Shown: positions 1 through 4,520, counted from the first letter of the stretch. The stretch is 18,615 nt of DNA from Candidatus Falkowbacteria bacterium CG10_big_fil_rev_8_21_14_0_10_43_11 (GCA_002778635.1 PFAS01000006.1:18021-36635), one strand, 5' to 3'. Notes: generated from the sequence alone by a model not told the origin. Made by a program: numbers and translations.

Positions 1-161
1 GTAAAGCGACTTTGCAAAGAATGCTGACAAATCCCGTGTATCTTGGAATTATCAGACATAACGGCGAAAGTTATGAGGGCGGTTTTCCGGCAATTGTAAC
101 ACGCGCGACTTTTGAAGCCGTCCAAAAAATTCTAAAACAGCGAGCAATCAAATGCCCCTGA
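1..161 (+). CDS. C-terminal part of a serine recombinase (partial, possibly truncated)
   Basis: The frame starting at base 3 is open from the window edge to TGA at 159-161. It reads like the Recombinase domain (Pfam PF07508 type) of large serine recombinases: LQRMLTNPVYLGII, then NGESYEGGFPAIV, then TFEAVQKILKQR. This domain follows the catalytic resolvase domain and helps bind DNA during site-specific integration or excision. The N-terminal catalytic part with the serine nucleophile lies outside the window. The frame stops a few residues after the VQKIL helix, whereas large serine integrases normally continue into a zinc-ribbon and coiled-coil region. The protein is therefore either a naturally short version or truncated. 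It converges on a tRNA-Pro gene 20 bp away, which would suit an integrated element, but no duplicated attachment site is visible. Confidence 0.75.
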   Translation, partial: KATLQRMLTNPVYLGIIRHNGESYEGGFPAIVTRATFEAVQKILKQRAIKCP

Positions 162-180
162 ATTTGAAAAAAGTTTAAGT

Positions 181-254
181 TGGTCGGGGCGGGGAGAATC
201 GAACTCCCGCTACAAGACCCCCAGCCTTGCGTACTACCATTATACAACGCCCCG
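181..254 (-). tRNA. tRNA-Pro (anticodon GGG), CCA encoded
   Basis: The minus strand folds as a full cloverleaf. The acceptor stem CGGGGCG pairs with CGCCCCG over 7 bp and carries the C1-G72 pair typical of bacterial tRNA-Pro. The D arm contains AATGGTAG. The anticodon stem CAAGG/TCTTG encloses loop CTGGGGG, which gives anticodon GGG. The T arm is GGGAG-TTCGATT-CTCCC. The discriminator is A and the CCA end is genomically encoded (181-183). Confidence 0.95.
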
Positions 255-296
255 CTTTTAACTTTTTTATCATAACATAAGCGATAAAAAAGAAAA

Positions 297-324
297 AGCG
301 CGCCAAATCAAAGATCAGCGCGCT
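297..324 (-). terminator. Rho-independent terminator of the first small-gene operon
   Basis: On the minus strand AGCGCGC (318-324) pairs with GCGCGCT (297-303) around a 14-nt loop and is followed by TTTTCTTTTTT. It lies 32 bp after the stop of gene 356-619. Confidence 0.85.
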
Positions 325-355
325 TTATTTTACGCAAAAAAGAACAACGATGATT

Positions 356-619
356 TTACTCAGCTAATTTTTCCCGCCAAAATTCTAAAATTTTTTCGGG
401 ATCGGAAATATTTTTCCGCTCCAATTCCGTTAAAAAATCATCCATGGCATTCCATGCTGATTCGGACAAATCATTCCTTACCTTGCTGATAATCAGTCTT
501 ACGGCCTCCATTGGGGTTTTGAACCGATAATCAGAAAACATACATGGGAGTGGAGCTAAGATAATTCTAATGGCCCTGCTAACCTCTGTGTAATTTATAA
601 CCACAACATCATCGCCCAT
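356..619 (-). CDS. Small hypothetical protein (87 aa), third gene of the aromatic-leader operon
   Basis: I do not recognise the family. The start is well supported: GGGAGG lies 7 nt upstream of ATG 619. The protein is charged and probably helical, with no signal peptide or membrane segment, so it is likely cytoplasmic. Its C-terminal half (EAV..., then PEKILEFWREKL) resembles the end of the protein encoded at 907-1149 (EAV..., NEKQLNFWGAML), so the two may be distant paralogues. It is last in the order 907-1149, 631-891, 356-619, all minus strand with 11-15 bp gaps and a good Shine-Dalgarno site each. The operon ends at the terminator 297-324. No promoter is visible between the genes, so expression should depend on read-through of the leader terminator at 1224-1258. 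Confidence 0.7.
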   Translation of the reverse strand: MGDDVVVINYTEVSRAIRIILAPLPCMFSDYRFKTPMEAVRLIISKVRNDLSESAWNAMDDFLTELERKNISDPEKILEFWREKLAE

Positions 620-630
620 TTTTACCTCCC

Positions 631-891
631 TTATTGCCAGTCAATAGAAAAAATCCTGCCGGCATATTGCGCCTGCGCTTTGCCATCGTTTTCAAAAAAA
701 GTCGCTTTCATGCTTTCCGCATCTTCTTCCGTTAATTCTCCGGAAATTGATACCATTCCGTACTTTGAGGTCTTGCGAGGGATTTTGTGTCCCTTTCTGT
801 TAAATTCCCTTTCCACCATTGCAATGGCGTCAATATCGTTTTTACGCGCCATAACCGTAGCGGTAACTAAAACTTCTGCGGCTGAAATCAT
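631..891 (-). CDS. Small hypothetical protein (86 aa), second gene of the aromatic-leader operon
   Basis: Family not recognised. ATG 891 is preceded by AAGGAG with a 6-nt spacer. The sequence begins with a helical Ala/Val-rich stretch (AAEVLVTATVMARK), continues with a basic segment (FNRKGHKIPRKTSKYG), then a Val/Ile/Ser strand-like run and an acidic ELTEEDAESM helix. It has no signal peptide or clear membrane helix. It sits 15 bp downstream of 907-1149 and 11 bp upstream of 356-619. The good ribosome-binding sites and tight packing support a real gene despite its size. Confidence 0.65.
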   Translation of the reverse strand: MISAAEVLVTATVMARKNDIDAIAMVEREFNRKGHKIPRKTSKYGMVSISGELTEEDAESMKATFFENDGKAQAQYAGRIFSIDWQ

Positions 892-906
892 GTTTTTCTC
901 CTTTTA

Positions 907-1149
907 TCAACCCTGAGTAATAATCTTCAACATAGCACCCCAAAAATTCAGCTGCTTTTCATTTGAAGAAAATGCGCGCGCATTATCGTGCCAATCTTCT
1001 ATAGCCGGCTTAACTTCATCTGCACAATCAGCCAAAACCTGACTGACCGCTTCATTTTGCTCTCTGCCTTCGCGCAATAAAAAAATTATTTTTCTTACTG
1101 CCGATGCGGCAAAACAGCGATGTTCTTTTGTAATGCTAACGCCTTTCAT
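907..1149 (-). CDS. Small hypothetical protein (80 aa), first gene of the aromatic-leader operon
   Basis: I chose ATG 1149 (MKGVSITKEH) over the in-frame ATG 1164. GGAGG lies 8 nt upstream of ATG 1149 and overlaps the ATG 1164 codon itself, which has no site of its own. The family is unknown. The protein is mostly helical with Cys, Trp and acidic residues (DEVKPAIEDW) and ends in NEKQLNFWGAMLKI, similar to the end of the 356-619 product. A small hairpin AGCAGC-GTT-GCTGCT (1177-1191) lies just upstream of the ribosome-binding site. Further upstream come the attenuator hairpin 1224-1258 and the aromatic leader ORF. No separate promoter is obvious in the 60 bp between hairpin and gene. Confidence 0.7.
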   Translation of the reverse strand: MKGVSITKEHRCFAASAVRKIIFLLREGREQNEAVSQVLADCADEVKPAIEDWHDNARAFSSNEKQLNFWGAMLKIITQG

Positions 1150-1223
1150 GATAAAAACCTCCAAATGTATATGATTAGCAGCAACGCTGCTTTAATGCCT
1201 TTATTTTAAAGAACAAAAAAACA

Positions 1224-1258
1224 AAACTGGCTCCTGCCAGTTAGGCGGAAGCCAGTTT
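1224..1258 (-). terminator. Leader terminator (strands 3:4) of attenuator 1
   Basis: On the minus strand AAACTGGCT (1258-1250) pairs with AGCCAGTTT (1232-1224) over 9 bp. The stem continues after one mismatch with a short GC-rich segment, and is followed by TTGTTTTTTTGTTC. The 5' arm 1258-1244 can instead pair with leader-ORF bases 1323-1309 (13 bp with a 2x1 internal loop), which would disrupt the terminator. It lies 30 nt after the leader stop codon and upstream of gene 907-1149. Confidence 0.8.
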
Positions 1259-1288
1259 GTTTTCCCTGATGAGTTTTACCTTAAGATT

Positions 1289-1387
1289 TTAAGTTAAAAC
1301 GCCACCAAAAACTGCACTTCCGCTCTGGCGAAAGCCATAAAAATAAAAACTAAACCAAAATGCAGTTTTTGCTGTTGTCTTAACCAT
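1289..1387 (-). CDS. Aromatic-rich leader peptide (32 aa) of attenuator 1
   Basis: This ORF begins at ATG 1387, 8 nt after a -10 box (1396-1401), so the transcript would carry only about 2 nt before the start codon. Residues 10-19 are FWFSFYFYGF, 8 of 10 aromatic, as in known Phe-type leader peptides. After the stop (1289-1291) comes an intrinsic terminator and then the operon 907-1149/631-891/356-619. The 1:2 stem is an 11-bp perfect match: bases 1371-1361 (just before the aromatic cluster) with 1316-1306 (just after it). The second strand overlaps the antiterminator strand 1323-1309. This ordering supports ribosome-mediated attenuation responding to aromatic aminoacyl-tRNA. A longer in-frame ORF reaching 1558 exists, but it would start upstream of the promoter and the preceding terminator. 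Confidence 0.65.
   Translation of the reverse strand: MVKTTAKTAFWFSFYFYGFRQSGSAVFGGVLT
1309..1323 (-). promoter_or_regulatory. Antiterminator strand (strand 2) of attenuator 1
   Basis: GCGGAAGTGCAGTTT within leader codons 22-27 pairs with the terminator 5' arm AAACTGGCTTCCGC. This gives 7 bp plus 6 bp separated by a 2x1 internal loop. It is mutually exclusive both with the terminator and with the upstream 1:2 stem (1361-1371 with 1306-1316). Confidence 0.65.
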
Positions 1388-1395
1388 ATGTGGAT

Positions 1396-1424
1396 ATCTT
1401 AACAAATTTTTTAAAAAAACGCAA
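1396..1424 (-). promoter_or_regulatory. Promoter of leader 1
   Basis: Minus strand: -35 TTGCGT (1419-1424), 17-nt spacer, -10 TAAGAT (1396-1401) with an extended TG one base upstream. The expected start is near 1389, two bases before ATG 1387. Confidence 0.65.
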
Positions 1425-1515
1425 GCAGTTGTCCACACCGTTAAATAGCTTACGCACTTAATGGCGCAAGTACCTTCAAATTTATCTTGATATTTTATTG
1501 TAAATAAAAAAGAAA

Positions 1516-1541
1516 AAGGAGAGTTTTTTAGGGCTCTCCTT
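1516..1541 (-). terminator. Terminator of the Leu-leader operon
   Basis: On the minus strand AAGGAGAG (1541-1534) pairs with CTCTCCTT (1523-1516) around a 10-nt loop, followed by TTTCTTTTTT. It lies 33 bp past the stop of gene 1575-1757. Confidence 0.85.
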
Positions 1542-1574
1542 ATGGTAAAAAAGGTCAATAACTTGATGTTTTTA

Positions 1575-1757
1575 TTAAGATATCAAGTTTAAATAGGAAT
1601 TCAACATATCGCTCTCTTGTCCGTGCTCGTTGCCTTTGGCGGAAAAAAAGAATGATTTATTTTCATAACCGTCGTTTGGTTGCGATTCGTCGCAATAAGG
1701 CTTTTGTCGCGCATCGTCGGGCTTTATGTTCTTTTGAGTATTAATTTTTTCGTCCAT
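1575..1757 (-). CDS. Small hydrophilic hypothetical protein (60 aa)
   Basis: Family not recognised. ATG 1757 has AAAGGAG about 8 nt upstream. It starts 12 bp after the stop of gene 1770-2075 and is followed by the terminator at 1516-1541, so it is the second and last gene of the Leu-leader operon. The protein is rich in Asn, Asp, Lys and Gln (KPDDARQKPYCDESQPNDGY), with a single FFF run in the middle. It has no signal peptide or membrane segment and is probably largely disordered. Low complexity and short length limit confidence, but the ribosome-binding site and operon position support it. Confidence 0.6.
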   Translation of the reverse strand: MDEKINTQKNIKPDDARQKPYCDESQPNDGYENKSFFFSAKGNEHGQESDMLNSYLNLIS

Positions 1758-1769
1758 AATCTTTCTCCT

Positions 1770-2075
1770 TTACGCCAAATTTGGCGTCTGATCCGATTGA
1801 ATCCCCGCTTTGTCTAGAATCCGGTCGTGAATCTCCTCCGCCCTTTTTTTAAGCATTTGATCAAGGGCGCGGCATGAAACTTGAATCGCGTTCTGATCCT
1901 CCGTGGCTTGAGAAAGCGCGACTTTTATAGCCGCTTGCAAGGCGGATAAATCGTTGCCTCCTCCGGCTGTACAATTAATTTCGCGGTCGTCATGCGATGC
2001 CTTGATAGACGCTTCCCTTTGCCCGTTCGCCCCAGTAATCACCACGGTATTCACCGTCATAATGTTCTTTCTCAT
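1770..2075 (-). CDS. Hypothetical protein (101 aa), first gene of the Leu-leader operon
   Basis: I chose ATG 2075 (MRKNIMTVNT) because AAAGGAGAG lies 6 nt upstream. The longer in-frame start at 2111 overlaps the leader terminator's T-run region and has no such site. ATG 2060 (MTVNTVV) is a further alternative. The N-terminal part has a strand-like VNTVVITG and a Gly-rich segment (CTAGGGND). A long helix follows (LSALQAAIKVALSQATEDQ) and then an amphipathic basic/acidic helix near DQMLKKRAEEIHDRI. There is no export signal, and the family is unknown to me. No promoter is visible between the leader terminator (2118-2140) and this gene, so expression probably depends on read-through. Confidence 0.7.
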   Translation of the reverse strand: MRKNIMTVNTVVITGANGQREASIKASHDDREINCTAGGGNDLSALQAAIKVALSQATEDQNAIQVSCRALDQMLKKRAEEIHDRILDKAGIQSDQTPNLA

Positions 2076-2117
2076 TTCTTGCTCTCCTTTTTTATATTGT
2101 TTAAAGAACAAACAAAA

Positions 2118-2140
2118 GAGCCGTCCGTTTTGGATGGCTC
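2118..2140 (-). terminator. Leader terminator (strands 3:4) of attenuator 2
   Basis: On the minus strand GAGCCATCC (2140-2132) pairs with GGACGGCTC (2126-2118) with one A-C mismatch and a 5-nt loop, followed by TTTTGTTTGTTCTTT. The 5' arm extended to GAGCCATCCAAAA (2140-2128) matches leader-ORF bases 2213-2201 over 13 bp including one G-U. The alternative antiterminator is therefore longer than the terminator stem. Confidence 0.75.
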
Positions 2141-2166
2141 TTAAATTTACAAAATTATATTTTTCC

Positions 2167-2304
2167 TTACATCCTTAAATTTTCTTTACAAAAATATTTT
2201 GAGCCACCCAAAATTAACCGGCCTAAAAGGAGGCCGAGCAAAAGCAAACCGAGCAATAAGCCCGTAGTTTGATTTGTTAAATTTTGAATAGCTGCAAATA
2301 GCAT
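2167..2304 (-). CDS. Leu-rich leader peptide (45 aa) of attenuator 2
   Basis: ATG 2304 lies 8 nt after the -10 box of a strong promoter (TTGACA, 16 nt, TATACT), so the mRNA would be essentially leaderless. The peptide has 15 Leu in 45 residues, 10 of them within residues 16-27 (LLLGLLLLGLLL), followed by GRLILGGSK. A terminator begins 26 nt after the stop and genes 1770-2075 and 1575-1757 follow. Strand 1 (2286-2276) pairs with strand 2 (2218-2209) over 10 bp with one bulge. Strand 2 also overlaps the antiterminator strand 2213-2201. The arrangement resembles leu-type attenuators. A rival reading is a small membrane peptide, since the Leu run could span a membrane. Confidence 0.65.
   Translation of the reverse strand: MLFAAIQNLTNQTTGLLLGLLLLGLLLGRLILGGSKYFCKENLRM
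2201..2213 (-). promoter_or_regulatory. Antiterminator strand (strand 2) of attenuator 2
   Basis: TTTTGGGTGGCTC, in leader codons 31-35, pairs with terminator arm GAGCCATCCAAAA (2140-2128): 13 bp with one G-U. It lies four codons after the Leu cluster. Confidence 0.7.
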
Positions 2305-2312
2305 ATGCGGGC

Positions 2313-2340
2313 AGTATAATACTTTAAAAAAATTTGTCAA
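2313..2340 (-). promoter_or_regulatory. Promoter of leader 2
   Basis: Minus strand: -35 TTGACA (2335-2340), 16-nt spacer, -10 TATACT (2313-2318). The expected start is near 2306, two bases before ATG 2304. Confidence 0.8.
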
Positions 2341-2346
2341 ATAAAA

Positions 2347-2371
2347 AAGCCGGCCAAACAATGACCGGCTT
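2347..2371 (-). terminator. Terminator of the Ile/Val-leader operon
   Basis: On the minus strand AAGCCGG (2371-2365) pairs with CCGGCTT (2353-2347), followed by TTTTATTTG. It lies 17 bp after the stop of gene 2389-2742 and just upstream of the leader 2 promoter. Confidence 0.85.
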
Positions 2372-2388
2372 ACGAAAAACAATAAATA

Positions 2389-2742
2389 TCAATGAACATA
2401 GCTTTTTTCATACTTTGAGCGAGGTATTGGCTGGCGCTTGATGCCGTTATTATCGTCATAATCTTCTAGAATGTAACGAACGGAGGCGGTTAAAACATCG
2501 CGCGATACGCGCCTTTCGTTCATCCACTCCAATTGCCCGTCGCAAGACTTATACAAAAACCAATGAAACTGCCGCCAACTAAAGGGATTGCCTCCTTTGA
2601 CCTCCGGGTTATGAATTTCATCCCAATAAAACTTAAAATCGTCATGATTGCCAAATACCCTAACTAATACGGCGCTTGAGGGATTGTCATAACTCGCGCG
2701 ATATAATGCGAATACTCCTTGTTTCCAAACACCGGCATCCAT
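2389..2742 (-). CDS. Hypothetical protein (117 aa), third gene of the Ile/Val-leader operon
   Basis: Family not recognised. ATG 2742 has AAAGGA about 9 nt upstream. The protein is rich in aromatics and His (HDDFKFYWDEIHNP, SWRQFHWFLYK) and ends in a charged basic tail. It has no signal peptide or membrane segment. It begins 29 bp after the stop of gene 2772-3119 on the same strand and is followed by the terminator at 2347-2371, so it is the last gene of the operon. Its composition suggests a compact globular domain of about 95 residues. Confidence 0.7.
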   Translation of the reverse strand: MDAGVWKQGVFALYRASYDNPSSAVLVRVFGNHDDFKFYWDEIHNPEVKGGNPFSWRQFHWFLYKSCDGQLEWMNERRVSRDVLTASVRYILEDYDDNNGIKRQPIPRSKYEKSYVH

Positions 2743-2771
2743 CGTATTTTATCCTTTCTTTTGTTTCCGTC

Positions 2772-3119
2772 TTAATAGCGAAAAACAAGTTTCATTATGT
2801 TGAATTTTTGGGAGAGAAACTGAAGATAACATTTCGGCAGTTGCGCCATTTCTTTAGGAAGCGAAAGGCATAGTTTTTTTCCTTTCAGCTCTCCTGACAA
2901 CGCTCCCAATAAATTAGACAAACTTGCGTACAAAGCCCCTTCGGGATATTTTGCGTATCCCGTAGAGCTCTGCCGCTTGTTAATTGAGCTATTGACTGAC
3001 AAGAGCAATGGCGATTGCCAGCATTTTCCCGTTTTGTCAATGGGGAAATTCTGGCGGACTCTTGCCACCGGTTCAAACTGACAAATATCTACATCAAAAT
3101 CAATTCTTACCTTTATCAT
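2772..3119 (-). CDS. Hypothetical protein (115 aa), second gene of the Ile/Val-leader operon
   Basis: I chose ATG 3119 (MIKVRIDFDVD) because GGAGG sits 7 nt upstream, inside the end of the preceding gene. The in-frame ATG 3140 has no comparable site. The start overlaps the 3' end of gene 3100-3492 by 20 bp, which suggests translational coupling. The protein has an alternating strand-like N-terminus (KVRIDFDVDICQFEP), a Ser/Asn-rich middle, then an Ala/Leu/Ser helix (LYASLSNLLGALSGELKG) and a Leu/Lys-rich C-terminus. There is no export signal and the family is unknown. Confidence 0.7.
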   Translation of the reverse strand: MIKVRIDFDVDICQFEPVARVRQNFPIDKTGKCWQSPLLLSVNSSINKRQSSTGYAKYPEGALYASLSNLLGALSGELKGKKLCLSLPKEMAQLPKCYLQFLSQKFNIMKLVFRY

Positions 3120-3492
3120 CTTGATTGCCTCCGTTATCAATAATATTTTCTTTCAGTAGATTGCTCACTTCCGACAAACTCAATAATTCTTCGTTGGTAG
3201 AAAATACTTTTATGCCCTCTTCTTTCTTTAAATCCACTTTATAAAAAAAATCATGAGTTTTGCTGGCTGTGTGCGATAAAGCGTTGGCAATCGCGTCCGC
3301 AAACGCGGATACTAATAAATTTTTCAACCAAGTAATGCTTACGCCGGTTAATTTAATACTTTTTTTTTCTCCTATCGGGTATTGTAATTCTAGTCTGACA
3401 TAATATATGCCCGATTCGTAAAAATTAAATACCGCGCCGGTGATGATTACCTGCTTTTCTTTATCTAACCTTGCAACCTTTGATCTGTCCAT
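3100..3492 (-). CDS. Hypothetical protein (130 aa), first gene of the Ile/Val-leader operon
   Basis: ATG 3492 has GGGAGG 7 nt upstream. The N-terminal half reads as beta strands (KQVIITGAVFNFYESG, then YYVRLELQYP). A helical stretch follows (TWLKNLLVSAFADAIANAL) and the C-terminus is hydrophilic, Asn/Asp/Lys-rich. There is no signal peptide, and I do not recognise the family. The gene follows the leader terminator 3543-3570 with about 50 bp between them and no good promoter there. It is the first of three co-oriented genes ending at terminator 2347-2371. Confidence 0.7.
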   Translation of the reverse strand: MDRSKVARLDKEKQVIITGAVFNFYESGIYYVRLELQYPIGEKKSIKLTGVSITWLKNLLVSAFADAIANALSHTASKTHDFFYKVDLKKEEGIKVFSTNEELLSLSEVSNLLKENIIDNGGNQDDKGKN

Positions 3493-3542
3493 TTAATCGC
3501 CTCCCGTATTTTTTATTTGAATTTGAATGAACGAAAATTTAA

Positions 3543-3570
3543 AAGCCATCCGGTTTTTTTCGGATGGCTT
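3543..3570 (-). terminator. Leader terminator (strands 3:4) of attenuator 3
   Basis: On the minus strand AAGCCATCCG (3570-3561) pairs perfectly with CGGATGGCTT (3552-3543) around an 8-nt A-rich loop, followed by TTAAATTTT. The 5' arm can instead pair with leader-ORF bases 3622-3611 (12 bp including one G-U). Confidence 0.8.
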
Positions 3571-3594
3571 GTAAAAAATTTATTTTAGCTTTAT

Positions 3595-3699
3595 TTACGC
3601 CTTTACTTTTAGCCATCCAAAAGAAACCGCCGTAATAACGGCGACAATGACAATAATGACGAATACGAGCGCTAAATTTTGGCTGGCTAATAAATTCAT
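3595..3699 (-). CDS. Ile/Val-rich leader peptide (34 aa) of attenuator 3
   Basis: ATG 3699 lies 8 nt after the -10 box of a consensus promoter, the same spacing as in the other two leaders. Residues 11-25 (LVFVIIVIVAVITAV) contain 6 Val and 4 Ile, reminiscent of ilv-type leader peptides. Strand 1 (3690-3677, codons 3-8) pairs with strand 2 (3622-3609, codons 26-31) over 13 of 14 positions. Strand 2 can also pair with the terminator 5' arm at 3570-3558. The Ile/Val codons lie in the loop of the 1:2 stem, as expected if ribosome position selects the fold. Downstream genes are 3100-3492, 2772-3119 and 2389-2742. A small single-pass membrane peptide is the alternative reading. Confidence 0.65.
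   Translation of the reverse strand: MNLLASQNLALVFVIIVIVAVITAVSFGWLKVKA
3609..3622 (-). promoter_or_regulatory. Antiterminator strand (strand 2) of attenuator 3
   Basis: TTTTGGATGGCTAA pairs upstream with TTAGCCAGCCAAAA (3690-3677), 13 of 14. Its TTTTGGATGGCT part pairs downstream with AGCCATCCGAAA of the terminator arm. The three pairings are mutually exclusive. Confidence 0.7.
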
Positions 3700-3707
3700 A
3701 CGCGGTT

Positions 3708-3736
3708 ATATTACCCCTTCTAAAAAACTTTGTCAA
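3708..3736 (-). promoter_or_regulatory. Promoter of leader 3
   Basis: Minus strand: -35 TTGACA (3731-3736), 17-nt spacer, -10 TAATAT (3708-3713). The expected start is near 3701, two bases before ATG 3699. Confidence 0.85.
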
Positions 3737-3753
3737 ATTTATATAACAAAAAA

Positions 3754-3873
3754 TTATTCTTTATCGTTTTCATCTTTAGTCATAAAAAATTTGGCTAACA
3801 CTACGGCAAAAGCGGATAACAAAGTCGCAATCAGCACGATTGGCTTATTGATTGTTTTTACTATTTGTTTCAT
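3754..3873 (-). CDS. Small single-pass membrane peptide (39 aa)
   Basis: ATG 3873 opens a 39-codon frame. It has a short basic N-terminus (MKQIVKTINK), one hydrophobic segment of about 18 residues (PIVLIATLLSAFAVVLAK) and a highly charged tail ending in KDENDKE, so it is probably membrane-anchored. No Shine-Dalgarno is visible. TATAAT (3880-3885) ends 6 nt before the ATG, so a leaderless transcript starting at the ATG is possible, although no good -35 is present. Alternatively it is read on the ndk transcript, whose stop is 17 bp upstream. No terminator separates it from the leader 3 promoter. Function unknown. Confidence 0.5.
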   Translation of the reverse strand: MKQIVKTINKPIVLIATLLSAFAVVLAKFFMTKDENDKE

Positions 3874-3890
3874 ACCAAAATTATAAAAAA

Positions 3891-4508
3891 TTATTCATTT
3901 AACAGGGCTTGTTTTTTCTCCCAATTTTTATCATAGACCACTTCGTCATAAGGCAAAGTGTATTTATGCAGTTCGCTTTCGTCAAACCAAATTTCAATTT
4001 CGCGCTTCGCTTCTTCCGCGTTGCCGGAAGCGTGGATTAAGTTGCGGATGGCGCGGTCGTCCGCGTCGCTCATGTAGTAGGAATCAAGCGCAAAATCGCC
4101 CCGTATCGTGCCCGGCGCCGCCGACAGCGGATCGGTTGAGCCGACAAGTTTGCGCACCAATTCCGCCGCGTGCGCCCCTTGCAAAACTATCGCCACTACC
4201 GGTCCGGCGGCTAAAAAACTCAATAAATTTTCCTGCACGTGTTTGCCTATTTCTAGCGGCGTTTTATCGACTTTAATTCCTTTTTTTTCATAACCCTTCA
4301 GCGCTTTATTGCCGACGTCTTCCAGCCACTCGGTATTAGCCGGGTCATAATGCCGGTTCACTATTTCATCGCTCGGCCAAACCATTTTCATTGCTTTTAT
4401 TTTTAAGCTTACGCGCTCAAAACGGCGGATTATTTCACCGACCAAGCCCCGCTGAACTCCGTCTCCTTTGATTAAAACTAACGTTTGTTCTTCTTTAAAA
4501 TGCGTCAT
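3891..4508 (-). CDS. ndk: Nucleoside diphosphate kinase, enlarged form (205 aa)
   Basis: This enzyme transfers the gamma phosphate of ATP to NDPs through a phosphohistidine in the cytoplasm. The start TLVLIKGDGVQRGLVGEII is the family's N-terminal strand and Lys-Pro-like region, with KGD where most members have KPD. The active-site His is about residue 159 in NLIHASGNAEEAKREIEIWF, which matches the classical HxSD region. The GTIRGDFAL segment is also present. The usual length is about 140-150 aa. Here an insertion of roughly 45 residues (about 55-100) precedes the QENLLSFLAAGPVVAIVL strand, a form I associate with candidate-phylum genomes. It lies 12 bp after the receiver gene on the same strand, so the two are probably co-transcribed. 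Confidence 0.93.
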   Translation of the reverse strand: MTHFKEEQTLVLIKGDGVQRGLVGEIIRRFERVSLKIKAMKMVWPSDEIVNRHYDPANTEWLEDVGNKALKGYEKKGIKVDKTPLEIGKHVQENLLSFLAAGPVVAIVLQGAHAAELVRKLVGSTDPLSAAPGTIRGDFALDSYYMSDADDRAIRNLIHASGNAEEAKREIEIWFDESELHKYTLPYDEVVYDKNWEKKQALLNE

Positions 4509-4520
4509 AAATTAAATTGC

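Noticed and set aside
680..916. 78-aa plus-strand ORF over 631-891
   Set aside because: Antisense to a minus-strand gene that has a good ribosome-binding site and operon context.
1388..1558. N-terminal extension of the aromatic leader ORF to an 89-aa protein
   Set aside because: It would start upstream of the promoter and inside the previous operon's terminator region. The 32-aa version fits the promoter position.
2305..2382. N-terminal extension of the Leu-rich ORF to 71 aa
   Set aside because: The extra codons cover the promoter and the preceding terminator.
3595..3699. Type I toxin-antitoxin reading of the hydrophobic peptides at 3595-3699 and 2167-2304
   Set aside because: Small hydrophobic peptides can be type I toxins, but no antisense RNA promoter is seen, and the three-way pairing with the downstream terminator explains the layout better. 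Not fully excluded.
3647..3886. 79-aa plus-strand ORF over leader 3 and the 39-aa peptide
   Set aside because: Runs through a consensus minus-strand promoter and has no start signal. Its hydrophobicity comes from the antisense of other small ORFs.
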